Shown here: positions 1-8,153 of the stretch, piece by piece
How the letters are laid out: every line of letters begins with the position of its first letter
Position numbering within the stretch: position 1 is the stretch's first letter
NCBI RefSeq assembly: GCF_010682065.1
Contig: NZ_JAAGWG010000008.1
Location: forward strand, 1 to 64,000
Origin: Blastococcus saxobsidens
GTDB lineage: Bacteria > Actinomycetota > Actinomycetes > Mycobacteriales > Geodermatophilaceae
DNA: 64,000 nucleotides
Reading direction: 5' to 3'
Program-made: the position numbers and the translations under genes
The notes under the pieces: generated by a model
Told to the model about the DNA's origin: nothing
What the model saw: the letters and a program-made list of their open reading frames with translations, nothing else
The model's database searches: none

Positions 1-108
1 CCTCACTCGGAGGTCTTCCTCATGTCATCGACCCACGCCGTCCGCCGTCACCAACGTCCGTGGTCAGTACACCTAGCCGGGCGTGGTTCGCGAGTCGTCC
101 GGTCACAC

Positions 109-876
109 TCAGGTCGGCTCGACGCGCACGGCCAGCGCCCGGTGGTCCGACAGCGGCAGCTGCACCGCCTCGGCCGCGCCGGACGCGCGCAGGCCGCCGC
201 GGACGAGCACGTGGTCGAGCTGACGGCTGGGTCGCGGGGCCGGGAAGGTCGCCGCGGTGGCGATCGGCTGCAGGCCGCTGTGCCGCGCGGCGGCCCGCTG
301 CTGCATGTTGAGGTCGCCCATCAGCACCAGCGGCTCCCGCGTCCCCTCCAGCGAGCGCACCAGCGTGCGCAGCTGCCGGGTGTTCCACCGCGGGATGAAC
401 GACAGGTGCGTGTTGCACACGGTGAACTGCCCGAACGGCCCGTCGATCACGGCGGCGACGGCGACCCGCGGCTCGTCCCGGGCCAGGAACGGCCGTCGGG
501 AGTCCGGCGACCAGAGCGGCACGCTGGCCCGCAGCGGCGCCAGGCGGACGACCCGCCAGGAGAGGACCGGGTAGCGGGAGAGCAGCGAGATCCCGTAGCT
601 CGCCGACCCCGGCTGCTCGTCCCCGGTCGCGGCCATCCAGGTCCCGCCCGGGGTCCCAGCCAGGGCGGCCACGAACTGGGAGTCGACCGCGCCCATCGCC
701 TCCGCGGCGACGGCGGTGAGGTCGGCCCCCTGCGAGCGGGGCTGGTCCCGGTCCACCTCCTGGAGGCCGAGCACGTCGGCGTCCAGGGTCTTCACCGCCG
801 CGGCCAGCCGGTCGACGTCGACCCGGCCGTCCTCGAGGGAGCGTCCGTGCAGGATGTTGAAGCTCGCGATGCGCAC
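109..876 (-). CDS. Endonuclease/exonuclease/phosphatase family hydrolase
   Basis: This 255-residue protein has the fold of metal-dependent phosphodiesterases such as exonuclease III, DNase I and sphingomyelinases. The family motifs are in order: Asn7 in SFNILHG, Glu40 in LQEVD, GDLN near residue 187 and a C-terminal SDH near 243. Together these would hold the Mg2+ and the catalytic His. The start is GTG at 876. There is no signal peptide, so it is probably cytoplasmic. The substrate cannot be told from sequence: nucleic acid or a phosphoester are both possible. It is divergent from the nucleotidyltransferase that follows. Confidence 0.85.
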   Translation of the reverse strand: MRIASFNILHGRSLEDGRVDVDRLAAAVKTLDADVLGLQEVDRDQPRSQGADLTAVAAEAMGAVDSQFVAALAGTPGGTWMAATGDEQPGSASYGISLLSRYPVLSWRVVRLAPLRASVPLWSPDSRRPFLARDEPRVAVAAVIDGPFGQFTVCNTHLSFIPRWNTRQLRTLVRSLEGTREPLVLMGDLNMQQRAAARHSGLQPIATAATFPAPRPSRQLDHVLVRGGLRASGAAEAVQLPLSDHRALAVRVEPT

Positions 877-957
877 GTCAGCCCTGTGCCCCGGTCGGGA
901 ACGGAACTACCGCCGACCGCATGCGTGCGCGCGCTACCGGCGGGTAGCGAGGCCCCC

Positions 958-1524
958 GTGCAGCCCTCCCCCCGCGACCAGGTGCGCGACCTGCTCAAGC
1001 GCACCGCCGTCGCGCTCAAGCAGGGGGAGGTGCCCTTCGCGCTCTGCGGCGGCTACGCGGCCTGGGTGCGCGGTGCCCCGGAGCCCGACCACGACGCCGA
1101 CTTCCTCGTCCCTGCGGCGGAGGCCGAGCGGGCGGCGAAGGCGCTGGCCGACGCCGGCCTGCAGGTGGTCGATCCCGCCGAGGACTGGCTGCTGAAGGTG
1201 GAGCGGGACGACGTCTTCGTCGACGTGCTGTGGCGGACCTGCGGGCGCCCCGCGGAGATCGACATGGTGGAGCGGGCTGCGGTGCTGCCGGTGCTGTCGG
1301 TGCAGATGCCGGTGATGGACCCGACCGACATCCTGGTGACCAAGCTGATGGCGCTGGACGAGCACTACTGCGACTTCGCGCGGATGCTGCCGGTGGCCCG
1401 GGCGCTGCGCGAGCAGGTGGACTGGGCCGAGGTGGCCCGGCAGGTGGCGGACAACGACTTCGCCGTCGTCTTCCTCGTCCTGCTCGAGCGGCTCGCGATC
1501 ATCACCCAGGCCGAGGCCGCCTGA
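958..1524 (+). CDS. Nucleotidyltransferase-fold protein
   Basis: A 188-residue protein of the polymerase-beta-type nucleotidyltransferase superfamily. CGGYAAWVRG (residues 30-39) corresponds to the helix-capping glycine motif, and DHDADF (44-49) carries the paired acidic residues that bind metal. I chose GTG 958 because the protein similarity begins there; the reading frame stays open far upstream but that part is antisense to the neighbouring hydrolase. Proteins of this type occur alone or as antitoxin/toxin-like transferases, but no partner gene is visible here, so the substrate is unknown. It ends 10 bases from the convergent DUF202 gene. Confidence 0.8.
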   Translation: MQPSPRDQVRDLLKRTAVALKQGEVPFALCGGYAAWVRGAPEPDHDADFLVPAAEAERAAKALADAGLQVVDPAEDWLLKVERDDVFVDVLWRTCGRPAEIDMVERAAVLPVLSVQMPVMDPTDILVTKLMALDEHYCDFARMLPVARALREQVDWAEVARQVADNDFAVVFLVLLERLAIITQAEAA

Positions 1525-1534
1525 CGGCGCGGGA

Positions 1535-1852
1535 TCAGACGAGCGCGACGGCGGCGGCCGCGGCGAGCGCCGTGAGCACCACGACGCCGGTCGCGGCCCG
1601 CGCCGCCCACGGGTCGCAGACCGCGCTGCCGTGGGCCACCCGCCGCTGGACCTGCCGGTTTCGCAGCGGGGCCAGGGCACCGAGCACGGCCAGCCCGAGC
1701 AGGGCGGCGAGGCCGGCGGCCACCAGCATCGCCGGCCGGTCGGTGTGCAGTGCCCGGTGCCCGAGCAGCCCGGCCACGGCCAGGACGCCCAGACCGGTGC
1801 GCTGCCAGGCCAGCGCGGTCCGCTCGGGCTGGGTCTCCACCGGCGGCGTCAC
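1535..1852 (-). CDS. DUF202 small membrane protein (second of pair)
   Basis: A 105-residue integral membrane protein of the DUF202 family. The N-terminus carries the family hallmark ERTALAWQRTGLGVLA (residues 8-23), which runs into the first of about three hydrophobic helices. GTG 1852 overlaps the stop of the upstream DUF202 gene in a GTGA, so the two are probably translationally coupled and may act together in the cytoplasmic membrane. The function of DUF202 proteins is not established. The two copies differ clearly in sequence, so this is an old duplication rather than a recent tandem copy. Confidence 0.8.
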   Translation of the reverse strand: MTPPVETQPERTALAWQRTGLGVLAVAGLLGHRALHTDRPAMLVAAGLAALLGLAVLGALAPLRNRQVQRRVAHGSAVCDPWAARAATGVVVLTALAAAAAVALV

Positions 1853-2208
1853 CCCCGCATCACCTCGACGCCCACCAGCACGCCGACCACGACGACGACC
1901 GCGGCCACCCCCGCGGCCACCGCCGGCACCAGCACGCTCGACGGCAGGGCCCGCCCGGCCTCGATCGCCGCCTCGTTCGCCCGCCAGCGGCGGTACCCGG
2001 CCAGGGCGGTGAGCAGCCCGATCAGGACGAGCGCGAGGGCGACGGCGGCGCTGCCCCAGCGGACCCCCAGGTCGGGCGCGTAGGTGGCGACGGCGACCCC
2101 GCCGGCCACCAGTGCCAGCCCGGTGCGCAGCCACGCCAGCAGGGTGCGCTCGTTGGCCAGGGTGAACCGGTAGTCCGGGTGGTCGGGCGACTCCGGGGAT
2201 GCGGGCAC
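1849..2208 (-). CDS. DUF202 small membrane protein (first of pair)
   Basis: A 119-residue membrane protein with the DUF202 signature FTLANERTLLAWLRTGLALV near residues 12-31, followed by two further hydrophobic helices. The start is placed at GTG 2208; no strong ribosome-binding site is visible, so a slightly different start is possible. It forms a two-gene unit with the overlapping downstream DUF202 gene and is divergent from the cold-shock gene. The biochemical role is unknown; other members of the family are also short, three-helix proteins. Confidence 0.78.
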   Translation of the reverse strand: MPASPESPDHPDYRFTLANERTLLAWLRTGLALVAGGVAVATYAPDLGVRWGSAAVALALVLIGLLTALAGYRRWRANEAAIEAGRALPSSVLVPAVAAGVAAVVVVVGVLVGVEVMRG

Positions 2209-2347
2209 CCGGCCAGGGTAGGGACGCGCGCGAATCGCCGGGCCGGTCGGTGACCACGGACGGTTAACCTGTGCATCGAGCGGTCCCGTGCCGCAGTCGT
2301 CGTTCCCCGGCGCGAGCCGCGTCACACCGAGAACTGAGGGATCCACC

Positions 2348-2740
2348 GTGCCCACCGGCAGAGTGAAGTGGTTCAACGCGGAGAAGGGCTTCGGCTTCCT
2401 GTCCCGCGAGGACGGGCCGGACGTCTTCGTGCACAAGGACGCCCTCCCCGCCGGAACCGACCTCAAGCCCGGCCAGCGCGTGGAGTTCGGCATCGTCGCC
2501 GGCCGCCGGGGCGACCAGGCCCTGCAGGTGCGGCTGCTCGACCCACTGCCCTCTGTCGCGGCCACCGTCGCGGCCGCCAGCCGCAAGAAGCCCGACGAGC
2601 TGGTCCCGATCATCGAGGACCTGATCAAGCTGCTCGACGACGTCTCCGAGGGCCTGCGGCACGGCCGGTACCCCGACCGGGGCCACGCCCGCAAGGTCGC
2701 CTCGGTGCTGCGCGCCGTGGCCGGCGACCTCGAGGGCTGA
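2348..2740 (+). CDS. Cold-shock-domain protein with helical C-terminal extension
   Basis: A single-stranded nucleic-acid-binding cold-shock protein, 130 residues. Residues 1-66 are a classic cold-shock domain: [15 protein letters not shown] carries RNP1-like aromatic residues and DVFVH is the RNP2 motif. About 64 more residues follow, rich in helix formers (for example [13 protein letters not shown]); ordinary CspA proteins stop near 67-70. The start is GTG 2348. The long stretch upstream before the divergent DUF202 promoter leaves room for a leader, as is usual for this family. The position matches the Rv0871 cspB end of the mycobacterial block. The extension may be a partner-binding or dimerisation element (inference). 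Confidence 0.9.
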   Translation: MPTGRVKWFNAEKGFGFLSREDGPDVFVHKDALPAGTDLKPGQRVEFGIVAGRRGDQALQVRLLDPLPSVAATVAAASRKKPDELVPIIEDLIKLLDDVSEGLRHGRYPDRGHARKVASVLRAVAGDLEG

Positions 2741-2752
2741 CGCCGGCGCCGC

Positions 2753-3202
2753 TCAGCCGCCGGCGCGCAGGAAACCGACCGGCCACGCGCCGGTCCACTC
2801 GCCGCAGTCGCCGCCCTTGTCCTCGACCACCACGAGGTAGAAGGCGGGCGGCACGACGTCGGAGGAGTTGATCCCGTCGAACGTCGTCGTCCCCTCCGGG
2901 ACGTCGACCTCGCCGAGAACCTCCTGCAGCTGGTCGTCGAACACCTGCACCTGCCACCCGCGCTCGGCGATCACCTCGGGCACGGTGAGGCTGATCGCCG
3001 TGTCGGGGGAGACCTCGACGATCGGCGGGGTGGTCTCGTAGAGCTGCGGTTCGCCGTCCACGCAGTACTGGGTCGGCCGGGCGGTGACGTCCTGGACGCC
3101 GGTCTCCGCACGGACGTTCCCGGGCCCCTCGGTCCCGCCGGCGCACCCGGCCAGGGACGCGGGGAGAGCGAGGGCGAGCAGGGCGACGGCGGGCGTTCTC
3201 AC
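2753..3202 (-). CDS. Putative lipoprotein, Rv0875c-like position
   Basis: A 149-residue exported protein. The N-terminus is a short basic stretch, a hydrophobic core and the lipobox LAGC, so it should be cut before Cys20-21 and lipidated at the outer face of the membrane. The mature part has two further cysteines (YCVDG and GDCGEW) that could pair. I recognise no catalytic domain. GTG 3202 overlaps the stop of the upstream MFS gene in a GTGA, so the two are coupled. In M. tuberculosis an exported protein (Rv0875c) lies next to the membrane protein Rv0876c in the same arrangement. Confidence 0.8.
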   Translation of the reverse strand: MRTPAVALLALALPASLAGCAGGTEGPGNVRAETGVQDVTARPTQYCVDGEPQLYETTPPIVEVSPDTAISLTVPEVIAERGWQVQVFDDQLQEVLGEVDVPEGTTTFDGINSSDVVPPAFYLVVVEDKGGDCGEWTGAWPVGFLRAGG

Positions 3203-4785
3203 GACCACGACGGTCCCACCGGCGCCGTCGGCGGTTCCGGGGCCCCCGTCGCGGAGGCCGGCCGGCGGCCCCGGTGCAGGGTCCACAGCACCAGGCCGAC
3301 GGCGAGGGCCAGCAGCGCCGCGGCGACGGTGAACCCCAGCCAGCCGGTGGGCGGCAGCGAGATCCCGAGCGCGCCGCCGGCCACCCAGGACAGCTGGAGC
3401 ATCGTCTCGGAGCGGGCGAACGCCGAGGCGCGCAACCGCTCGGGCAGCTCCCGCTGGAGGATCGCGTCCAGCGACACCTTGCCGATGGCGTTGGCGACGG
3501 CGGCGACGCCGGCGACCAGCACCGCCATCCAGAACCCGTAGAAGACCGCCGCGACCACGGTCACCCCGGCGGCCGTCGCGGCGGCGTAGAGCACCAGCCG
3601 GTCGGGCGCGGCGGTGTGCAGCCGGGAGCCGACCGCCGTGCCGACGAAGCTGCCGATGCCGGCCGCGGCCGCGATCGCGCCCAGGGCGAGGGTGGCGTCC
3701 CAGCCGTCGGCGAAGGTCGCCTGCACGAGGAACGCCGAGAAGATGGTGAGGAAGCCGCCGAGCCCGCGCAGCGCGGCGTTGGCCCGCAGCGCCAGCACCA
3801 CGTGCGGGCTCACCCGGCGGCGCCGGCCGGGCACGCGGATCTCGGTGGTGCTGAGCACGTCGGCCGGTTCCTCGCCGGTCGGCACGTCCACGTGCGCGGG
3901 CAGCCGGACGGCGAGCACCCCGCCGGCGACGAACACCGCGGCGGTGGCCCACAGCTCCCAGTCGAAGCCGAGGACGGCGGCGATGCCGGCGGCCAGCCCA
4001 CCGGCCACACCGGCCGTCGCCAGGCCGAAGACCGACAGCCGGGCGTTCGCCGAGGTCAGCGACATCGCGGCGGGCAGGACCCGCGGGACCACCGCCGCGC
4101 GGAGCACGTTGTGCGCCTTGGACAGCACGAGCACGCCCAGGGCCGCGGGGTAGAGCCACAGGTCGTCGAAGTGGGCCGCCATCACCAGCGCGAGCACCGC
4201 CCGGCCGATCAGCGAGGTGGCCATCGCCCACCGCCGGCCGCGCTGCAGCCGGTCCAGGGCCGGGCCGATCACCGGCGCCAGCAGGGCGAACGGGGCCATC
4301 GTCACCAGCAGGTAGAGGGCGACGTTGCCCCGCTGCGCGTCGGTGGTCGCCGCGAAGAACAGGGTGCCGGCCAGGGAGACGGCGATCATCGCGTCCCCGG
4401 CCATGTGCAGGGCGTTCACCCACAGCAGGTGGGACAGCCCGCTCTCCTCGGCGCCGTCGGCCCGGCTGGCGGCGCGCACCCGGCGGGCCGCGGCGACGGT
4501 GAGCTCCCGGCTGCGGGCGGCGGCCACGCGGGTGACGGTCACCTTGGGCCGGCCCGGCAGCGCAGGTGGTGGCAGCGCGGCGGGCGGGACGGGGTCGGGC
4601 GCCGGGATCGACGTCGTGGGCCGGTCGTCGCCCGGGGGCTGGGCGGCCGCGGCCGGCAGAGGCCGTGTCTGCGGCCGGGGGACGGCGACCGGGGTGGTGT
4701 CCCAGCGGTCCGGCGGGGGCGGGGCCGCGCGCCGGGACAGCCAGGAGCGCCGGGGTGCTCCGGGCGGACGGCGGTCGGCGGACAC
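3199..4785 (-). CDS. Major facilitator superfamily protein, Rv0876c-like
   Basis: A 528-residue membrane protein with about 12 hydrophobic helices preceded by a roughly 100-residue proline- and arginine-rich cytosolic N-terminus. The helical part resembles Rv0876c of mycobacteria: a predicted transporter of unknown substrate. The start is GTG 4785; the frame is open further upstream but without family similarity. It is divergent from the DUF3027 gene and translationally coupled to the lipoprotein gene, which suggests a membrane transporter working with an extracellular lipoprotein. Substrate specificity cannot be assigned. Confidence 0.85.
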   Translation of the reverse strand: MSADRRPPGAPRRSWLSRRAAPPPPDRWDTTPVAVPRPQTRPLPAAAAQPPGDDRPTTSIPAPDPVPPAALPPPALPGRPKVTVTRVAAARSRELTVAAARRVRAASRADGAEESGLSHLLWVNALHMAGDAMIAVSLAGTLFFAATTDAQRGNVALYLLVTMAPFALLAPVIGPALDRLQRGRRWAMATSLIGRAVLALVMAAHFDDLWLYPAALGVLVLSKAHNVLRAAVVPRVLPAAMSLTSANARLSVFGLATAGVAGGLAAGIAAVLGFDWELWATAAVFVAGGVLAVRLPAHVDVPTGEEPADVLSTTEIRVPGRRRRVSPHVVLALRANAALRGLGGFLTIFSAFLVQATFADGWDATLALGAIAAAAGIGSFVGTAVGSRLHTAAPDRLVLYAAATAAGVTVVAAVFYGFWMAVLVAGVAAVANAIGKVSLDAILQRELPERLRASAFARSETMLQLSWVAGGALGISLPPTGWLGFTVAAALLALAVGLVLWTLHRGRRPASATGAPEPPTAPVGPSWS

Positions 4786-4892
4786 GTGACCATGGTGCCG
4801 CACCGACCTGGCAGTCCGGTCCCGGCGCCCGGCGCCGCGGCCCGGGGGATGCGCTGTCCCCCCGTCGGCCCGGCGTCCGCCACAATGGGGGA

Positions 4893-5708
4893 GTGTCCGA
4901 TCCCCTCGCCGCAGTCCGGCCCGCATCCGCCCCGGACGACGCGCTGAACGCCGCGGTCGAGCAGGCCCGCGCGGCCGCGGTCGAGACGGCCGGTTCCGCC
5001 GATCTGGTGGGCGAGCACCTGGGCTCCGGCCCGGAGCAGGTGGCCGCCGCCGACGGTTCGGCCGCCGAGCTCGGCGACGTGCTCACCCACACGTTCGCCA
5101 GCCGGCTGCCCGGCTACGTCGGCTGGCACTGGGCGGTCACGCTGGCCCGCGTCCCGGGGGAGGAGCAGGTCACCGTCGACGAGGTGGTGCTGCTGCCCGG
5201 CGAGCAGGCGCTGCTGGCCCCCGCGTGGGTGCCCTGGCACGAGCGGCTGCGGCCCGGTGACCTCTCCGTCGGCGACGTCCTGCCCTCGACGGAGGACGAC
5301 GTCCGGCTGGCGCCGGCGTACACGGTGGACGACGACTCGGCCGACGACCCGGAAGGGCGGATCGTCGCCGGCGAGCTGGGTCTCGGCCGCGAGCGCGTGA
5401 TGTCGCGGGAGGGGCGGACCGACGCGGTGGGCCGCTGGACCGCCGGCGAGTTCGGTCCGTCCGCGCCGATGGCCCGCCAGGCACCCGGCTCCTGCGTCAC
5501 CTGCGGTTTCTACCTGCCCCTGGCCGGCTCGCTGCGCCAGATGGTGGGCGCGTGCGGCAACGCCTACGCCCCGGCCGACGGGCGGGTCGTGACCGCGGAC
5601 TACGGCTGCGGCGCGCACAGCCAGGCGACGCTGGTCCCGCTCGACGAGACCGAGGTCGTCACCTCCGCCCGCTACGACACCTCGGACTACGACGTCCTCG
5701 GCGACTGA
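4893..5708 (+). CDS. DUF3027 family protein
   Basis: A 271-residue actinobacterial protein of the DUF3027 family (Rv0877-like). Visible features are the GYVGWHWAVTLARV segment near residue 73, LLAPAWVPWHERL near 110, and a Cys pair in SCVTCGFYLPL with later Cys residues (ACGN, YGCGAHSQ), which look like metal- or redox-capable cysteines. The start GTG 4893 directly follows a GGGGGAG stretch. It faces the DUF2530 gene tail to tail with a 12-base gap. The function is unknown; the conserved neighbourhood suggests a house-keeping role in actinobacteria. Confidence 0.85.
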   Translation: MSDPLAAVRPASAPDDALNAAVEQARAAAVETAGSADLVGEHLGSGPEQVAAADGSAAELGDVLTHTFASRLPGYVGWHWAVTLARVPGEEQVTVDEVVLLPGEQALLAPAWVPWHERLRPGDLSVGDVLPSTEDDVRLAPAYTVDDDSADDPEGRIVAGELGLGRERVMSREGRTDAVGRWTAGEFGPSAPMARQAPGSCVTCGFYLPLAGSLRQMVGACGNAYAPADGRVVTADYGCGAHSQATLVPLDETEVVTSARYDTSDYDVLGD

Positions 5709-5720
5709 TCGCCGGGGCCG

Positions 5721-5948
5721 TCACCGGTCGTCGCGCGAGCGTCCCTGGCCCTGCCAGCGCATGATGCCCAGGCCCAGCGTGGCCAGGGCGAGGGCGGCCA
5801 CGCAGGTCCAGGTCCACAGCCGGTCCACCCGGTCGCCGAGCAGCAGCAGGACGACCAGGGCCACCGCCCACAACGCCATCCCGGCCAGCACCACGCGAGC
5901 GGTGTCGATCTGCAGCGGGGGCGGGGCCTGCTTCTGGGGACCGGGCAC
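5721..5948 (-). CDS. DUF2530 small membrane protein
   Basis: A 75-residue protein with two hydrophobic helices (roughly residues 20-42 and 50-66) and charged ends, matching the DUF2530 family (Rv0879c-like). The start GTG 5948 lies six bases after a TAGGGT -10-like hexamer, so the mRNA may be leaderless. It follows the DUF3027 gene as in mycobacteria. No function is known. Confidence 0.82.
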   Translation of the reverse strand: MPGPQKQAPPPLQIDTARVVLAGMALWAVALVVLLLLGDRVDRLWTWTCVAALALATLGLGIMRWQGQGRSRDDR

Positions 5949-5954
5949 GAGGGC

Positions 5955-5960
5955 ACCCTA
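5955..5960 (-). promoter_or_regulatory. -10-like hexamer, probable leaderless start of DUF2530 gene
   Basis: On the minus strand TAGGGT ends six bases before the GTG at 5948. This spacing puts the transcription start at or next to the start codon, the usual leaderless arrangement in actinobacteria. No convincing -35 box was seen. Confidence 0.4.
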
Positions 5961-6093
5961 GATTGCGGGTCGGTCACGGGGGGAGCTGCCCGGCCGGGGC
6001 GTGTGGCACGCTGTCGCCGCTCGTTGCCTCCTCGGCCGGGCGCGGGCAGGGCCGCCCGCCACGTCCCGCAGCCTCGTCACCGAAAGAGACCGC

Positions 6094-7647
6094 ATGCCCG
6101 ACAAGTCCCACCCGTCCGCGGACGCCTCCGCTACCGCCGTCGGGGACACCCCTGCTGACGTCGCGGCCGGCACGCCCACGCCGCGCCGCAGCGAGGGCCC
6201 CCGCACCAGGCCGAAGAACGGGCTGGACCGGTACTTCGAGATCAGTGCCCGTCGCTCGACGATGAGCCGTGAGGTCCGCGGCGGCCTGACCACCTTCTTC
6301 ACGATGGCCTACATCGTGGTGCTCAACCCGATCATCCTGACCAGCATCGTCGGCCCCGACGGCGTCCAGGGTGCCGACGTCGAGGGCACCGTCCTGCCCT
6401 TCGAGTCGATCGCCGCGGTCACGGCCCTCCTGGCCGGCGTCCTCACGATCCTGATGGGCGTCGTCGGCCGGTACCCGTTCGCGCTCGCGACCGGTCTGGG
6501 CATCAACGCGATCGTCGCCGTCTTCGCGGCCACCCAGCTGTCCTGGCCGGAGATCATGGGCCTGATCGTGCTCGAGGGCCTGCTGATCACCGTCCTCGTG
6601 CTCACCGGCTTCCGCCGCGCCGTCTTCGAGGCCATCCCCGCCCAGCTGAAGACGGCGATCGCCGTCGGCATCGGCTTCTTCCTCACCATCATCGGGCTGG
6701 CCGACGCCGGGATCGTCCGGGCTGGGCAGGGCACGCCGATCAGCTTCGGCGACCAGGGGCAGCTGGCCGGCTGGCCGATGCTCGTGTTCGTCGTCGGCCT
6801 GCTGCTCAGCGCGGTGCTCGTCGTCCGCAAGGTCAAGGGCGCGCTGCTCATCGGCATCGTGGCGACGACGGCGCTCGCCATCGTCGTCGAGGCGATCGCC
6901 GACGTCGGACCGCGCTTCAGCGAGGACGGCGAGAACGCGCGCGGCTGGTGGCTGCAGGCGCCCGTGCTGCCCGAGGACGTCGTCAGCAGCCCGGACTTCT
7001 CCCTCCTGGGCAACTTCTCGCTGTTCGGGGGCTTCGAGCGCATCGGCATCATCGCCGCGCTGCTCATCGTCTTCTCGATCATGATCGCCGACTTCTTCGA
7101 CACCGTCGGCACCGTGACCGCCGTCGGCGCCGAGGGCGACATGCTCGACGGGAAGCGCAATCTGCCCAAGTCGCAGCCGGTGCTGCTCGTCGACTCGCTC
7201 GCCGCGGCGGCCGGTGGCGCCGGGAGCGTCTCGTCCAACACGACCTACATCGAGAGCACCGCCGGCGTCGCCGACGGCGCCCGCACGGGCCTGGCCAGCA
7301 TCGTCACGGGTGTGCTGTTCCTCGTGGCGGTCTTCTTCACGCCGCTGGTCGGCGTGGTCCCGGCGGAGGCCGCCGCGCCGGCGCTGGTGATCGTCGGTGC
7401 CCTCATGATCACCCAGATCCGGTACCTGGCCTGGGACGACATGTCGCTGGTCATCCCGGCGTTCCTGACGATCGCGCTGATGCCGTTCACCTACTCGATC
7501 ACCAACGGCATCGGGGCCGGCGTGGTCAGCTTCGTGCTGCTCCGCCTGGTCGTCGGGCGGCGCAGGGACGTCCACCCGCTGATGTGGATCATCGCGGTGA
7601 TGTTCGTCGTCTACTTCGCGCTGGAGCCCCTGCAGCAGCTGTTCTGA
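6094..7647 (+). CDS. NCS2 family purine (AzgA-type) permease
   Basis: A 517-residue transporter of the nucleobase/cation symporter-2 group, AzgA branch, which carries guanine, hypoxanthine or adenine. The N-terminal cytosolic 50 residues end in FEISARRSTMSREVRGGLTT, the entry to the first of about 12-13 helices. LATGLGINAIVA and the FFDTVGTVTAVG segment (near residue 330) are family hallmarks, as is SVSSNTTYIESTAGV. The ATG at 6094 is preceded by an AAAGAG ribosome-binding site; the frame upstream lacks similarity. It is absent from the corresponding mycobacterial order as I recall it, so it is an insertion in the conserved block. Exact substrate is inferred only from the subfamily. Confidence 0.9.
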   Translation: MPDKSHPSADASATAVGDTPADVAAGTPTPRRSEGPRTRPKNGLDRYFEISARRSTMSREVRGGLTTFFTMAYIVVLNPIILTSIVGPDGVQGADVEGTVLPFESIAAVTALLAGVLTILMGVVGRYPFALATGLGINAIVAVFAATQLSWPEIMGLIVLEGLLITVLVLTGFRRAVFEAIPAQLKTAIAVGIGFFLTIIGLADAGIVRAGQGTPISFGDQGQLAGWPMLVFVVGLLLSAVLVVRKVKGALLIGIVATTALAIVVEAIADVGPRFSEDGENARGWWLQAPVLPEDVVSSPDFSLLGNFSLFGGFERIGIIAALLIVFSIMIADFFDTVGTVTAVGAEGDMLDGKRNLPKSQPVLLVDSLAAAAGGAGSVSSNTTYIESTAGVADGARTGLASIVTGVLFLVAVFFTPLVGVVPAEAAAPALVIVGALMITQIRYLAWDDMSLVIPAFLTIALMPFTYSITNGIGAGVVSFVLLRLVVGRRRDVHPLMWIIAVMFVVYFALEPLQQLF

Positions 7648-7661
7648 CCCGACTACTGAGT

Positions 7662-7667
7662 TAGGCT
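7662..7667 (+). promoter_or_regulatory. -10-like hexamer, probable leaderless start of marR
   Basis: TAGGCT ends seven bases before the GTG at 7675, which predicts a transcript beginning at the start codon. The surrounding TTAGGCTAAG is only half of a DtxR/IdeR-type palindrome, so I read it as a promoter element and not as an iron box. Confidence 0.4.
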
Positions 7668-7674
7668 AAGCATC

Positions 7675-8109
7675 GTGAGCCGGACGACGCTGGACACCGC
7701 CGCGCTCGCCCATGACCTCCGCCTGGCGGTCATGCGGTTCTCGCGCCGGCTCCGCAACCAGCGGGTCGACACCTCGGTCACGCTGACCCACCTGGCGGCG
7801 CTCTCCACGCTCAAGCGGCACGGGCCGATGAGCCCCGGGGAGCTCGCCGGCCACGAGCGGGTGCAGCCGCCGTCGATGACCCGTGTCGTCGTCGCGCTCG
7901 AGGGGATGGGTCTGGTCACCCGCACCCCGCACCCGACCGACGGGCGGCAGGTGGTCATCGAGCTCACGCCCGCGGCCGAGGAGATGCTCTCGGCCGAGGC
8001 CCAGGCGCGAGAGGCCTGGCTCGCCGGGCAGCTCCAGGAGCTCACGCCCGAGGAGCGCACGGTGCTGCGCGAGGCGGCGGAGATCATCGACAAGCTGGCC
8101 AGTGGGTGA
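7675..8109 (+). CDS. MarR family transcriptional regulator
   Basis: A 144-residue winged-helix regulator. SVTLTHLAALSTLKRHGPMSPGEL-type residues (about 36-58) form the first helices, ERVQPPSMTRVVVALE (60-75) is the recognition helix, and RTPHPTDGRQV (81-91) is the DNA-contacting wing typical of MarR. It probably binds DNA as a dimer and responds to a small ligand. It lies 44 bases before an MFS exporter gene on the same strand, the classic repressor-efflux pairing, and holds the place of Rv0880 in the conserved block. The likely target is its own promoter and the transporter (inference). Confidence 0.92.
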   Translation: MSRTTLDTAALAHDLRLAVMRFSRRLRNQRVDTSVTLTHLAALSTLKRHGPMSPGELAGHERVQPPSMTRVVVALEGMGLVTRTPHPTDGRQVVIELTPAAEEMLSAEAQAREAWLAGQLQELTPEERTVLREAAEIIDKLASG

Positions 8110-8153
8110 CCTGAACGAGCACTGACCAGTCGACTCCCGATCCCGGCAACGGG

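Noticed and set aside
2753..5092. Long minus-strand open frames, for example one spanning 2753-5092 and others of 500-1000 codons antisense to real genes
   Set aside because: High G+C leaves antisense frames open; these have low-complexity Arg/Pro/Gly/Ala composition and no family motifs, and better-supported genes lie on the same DNA.
5961..6093. Purine riboswitch ahead of the NCS2 permease
   Set aside because: No conserved purine-aptamer core residues or three-way junction could be found in the 133-base leader.
7656..7680. IdeR/DtxR iron box before marR
   Set aside because: Only half of the 19-bp palindrome is present, and TAGGCT is better explained as a -10 element.
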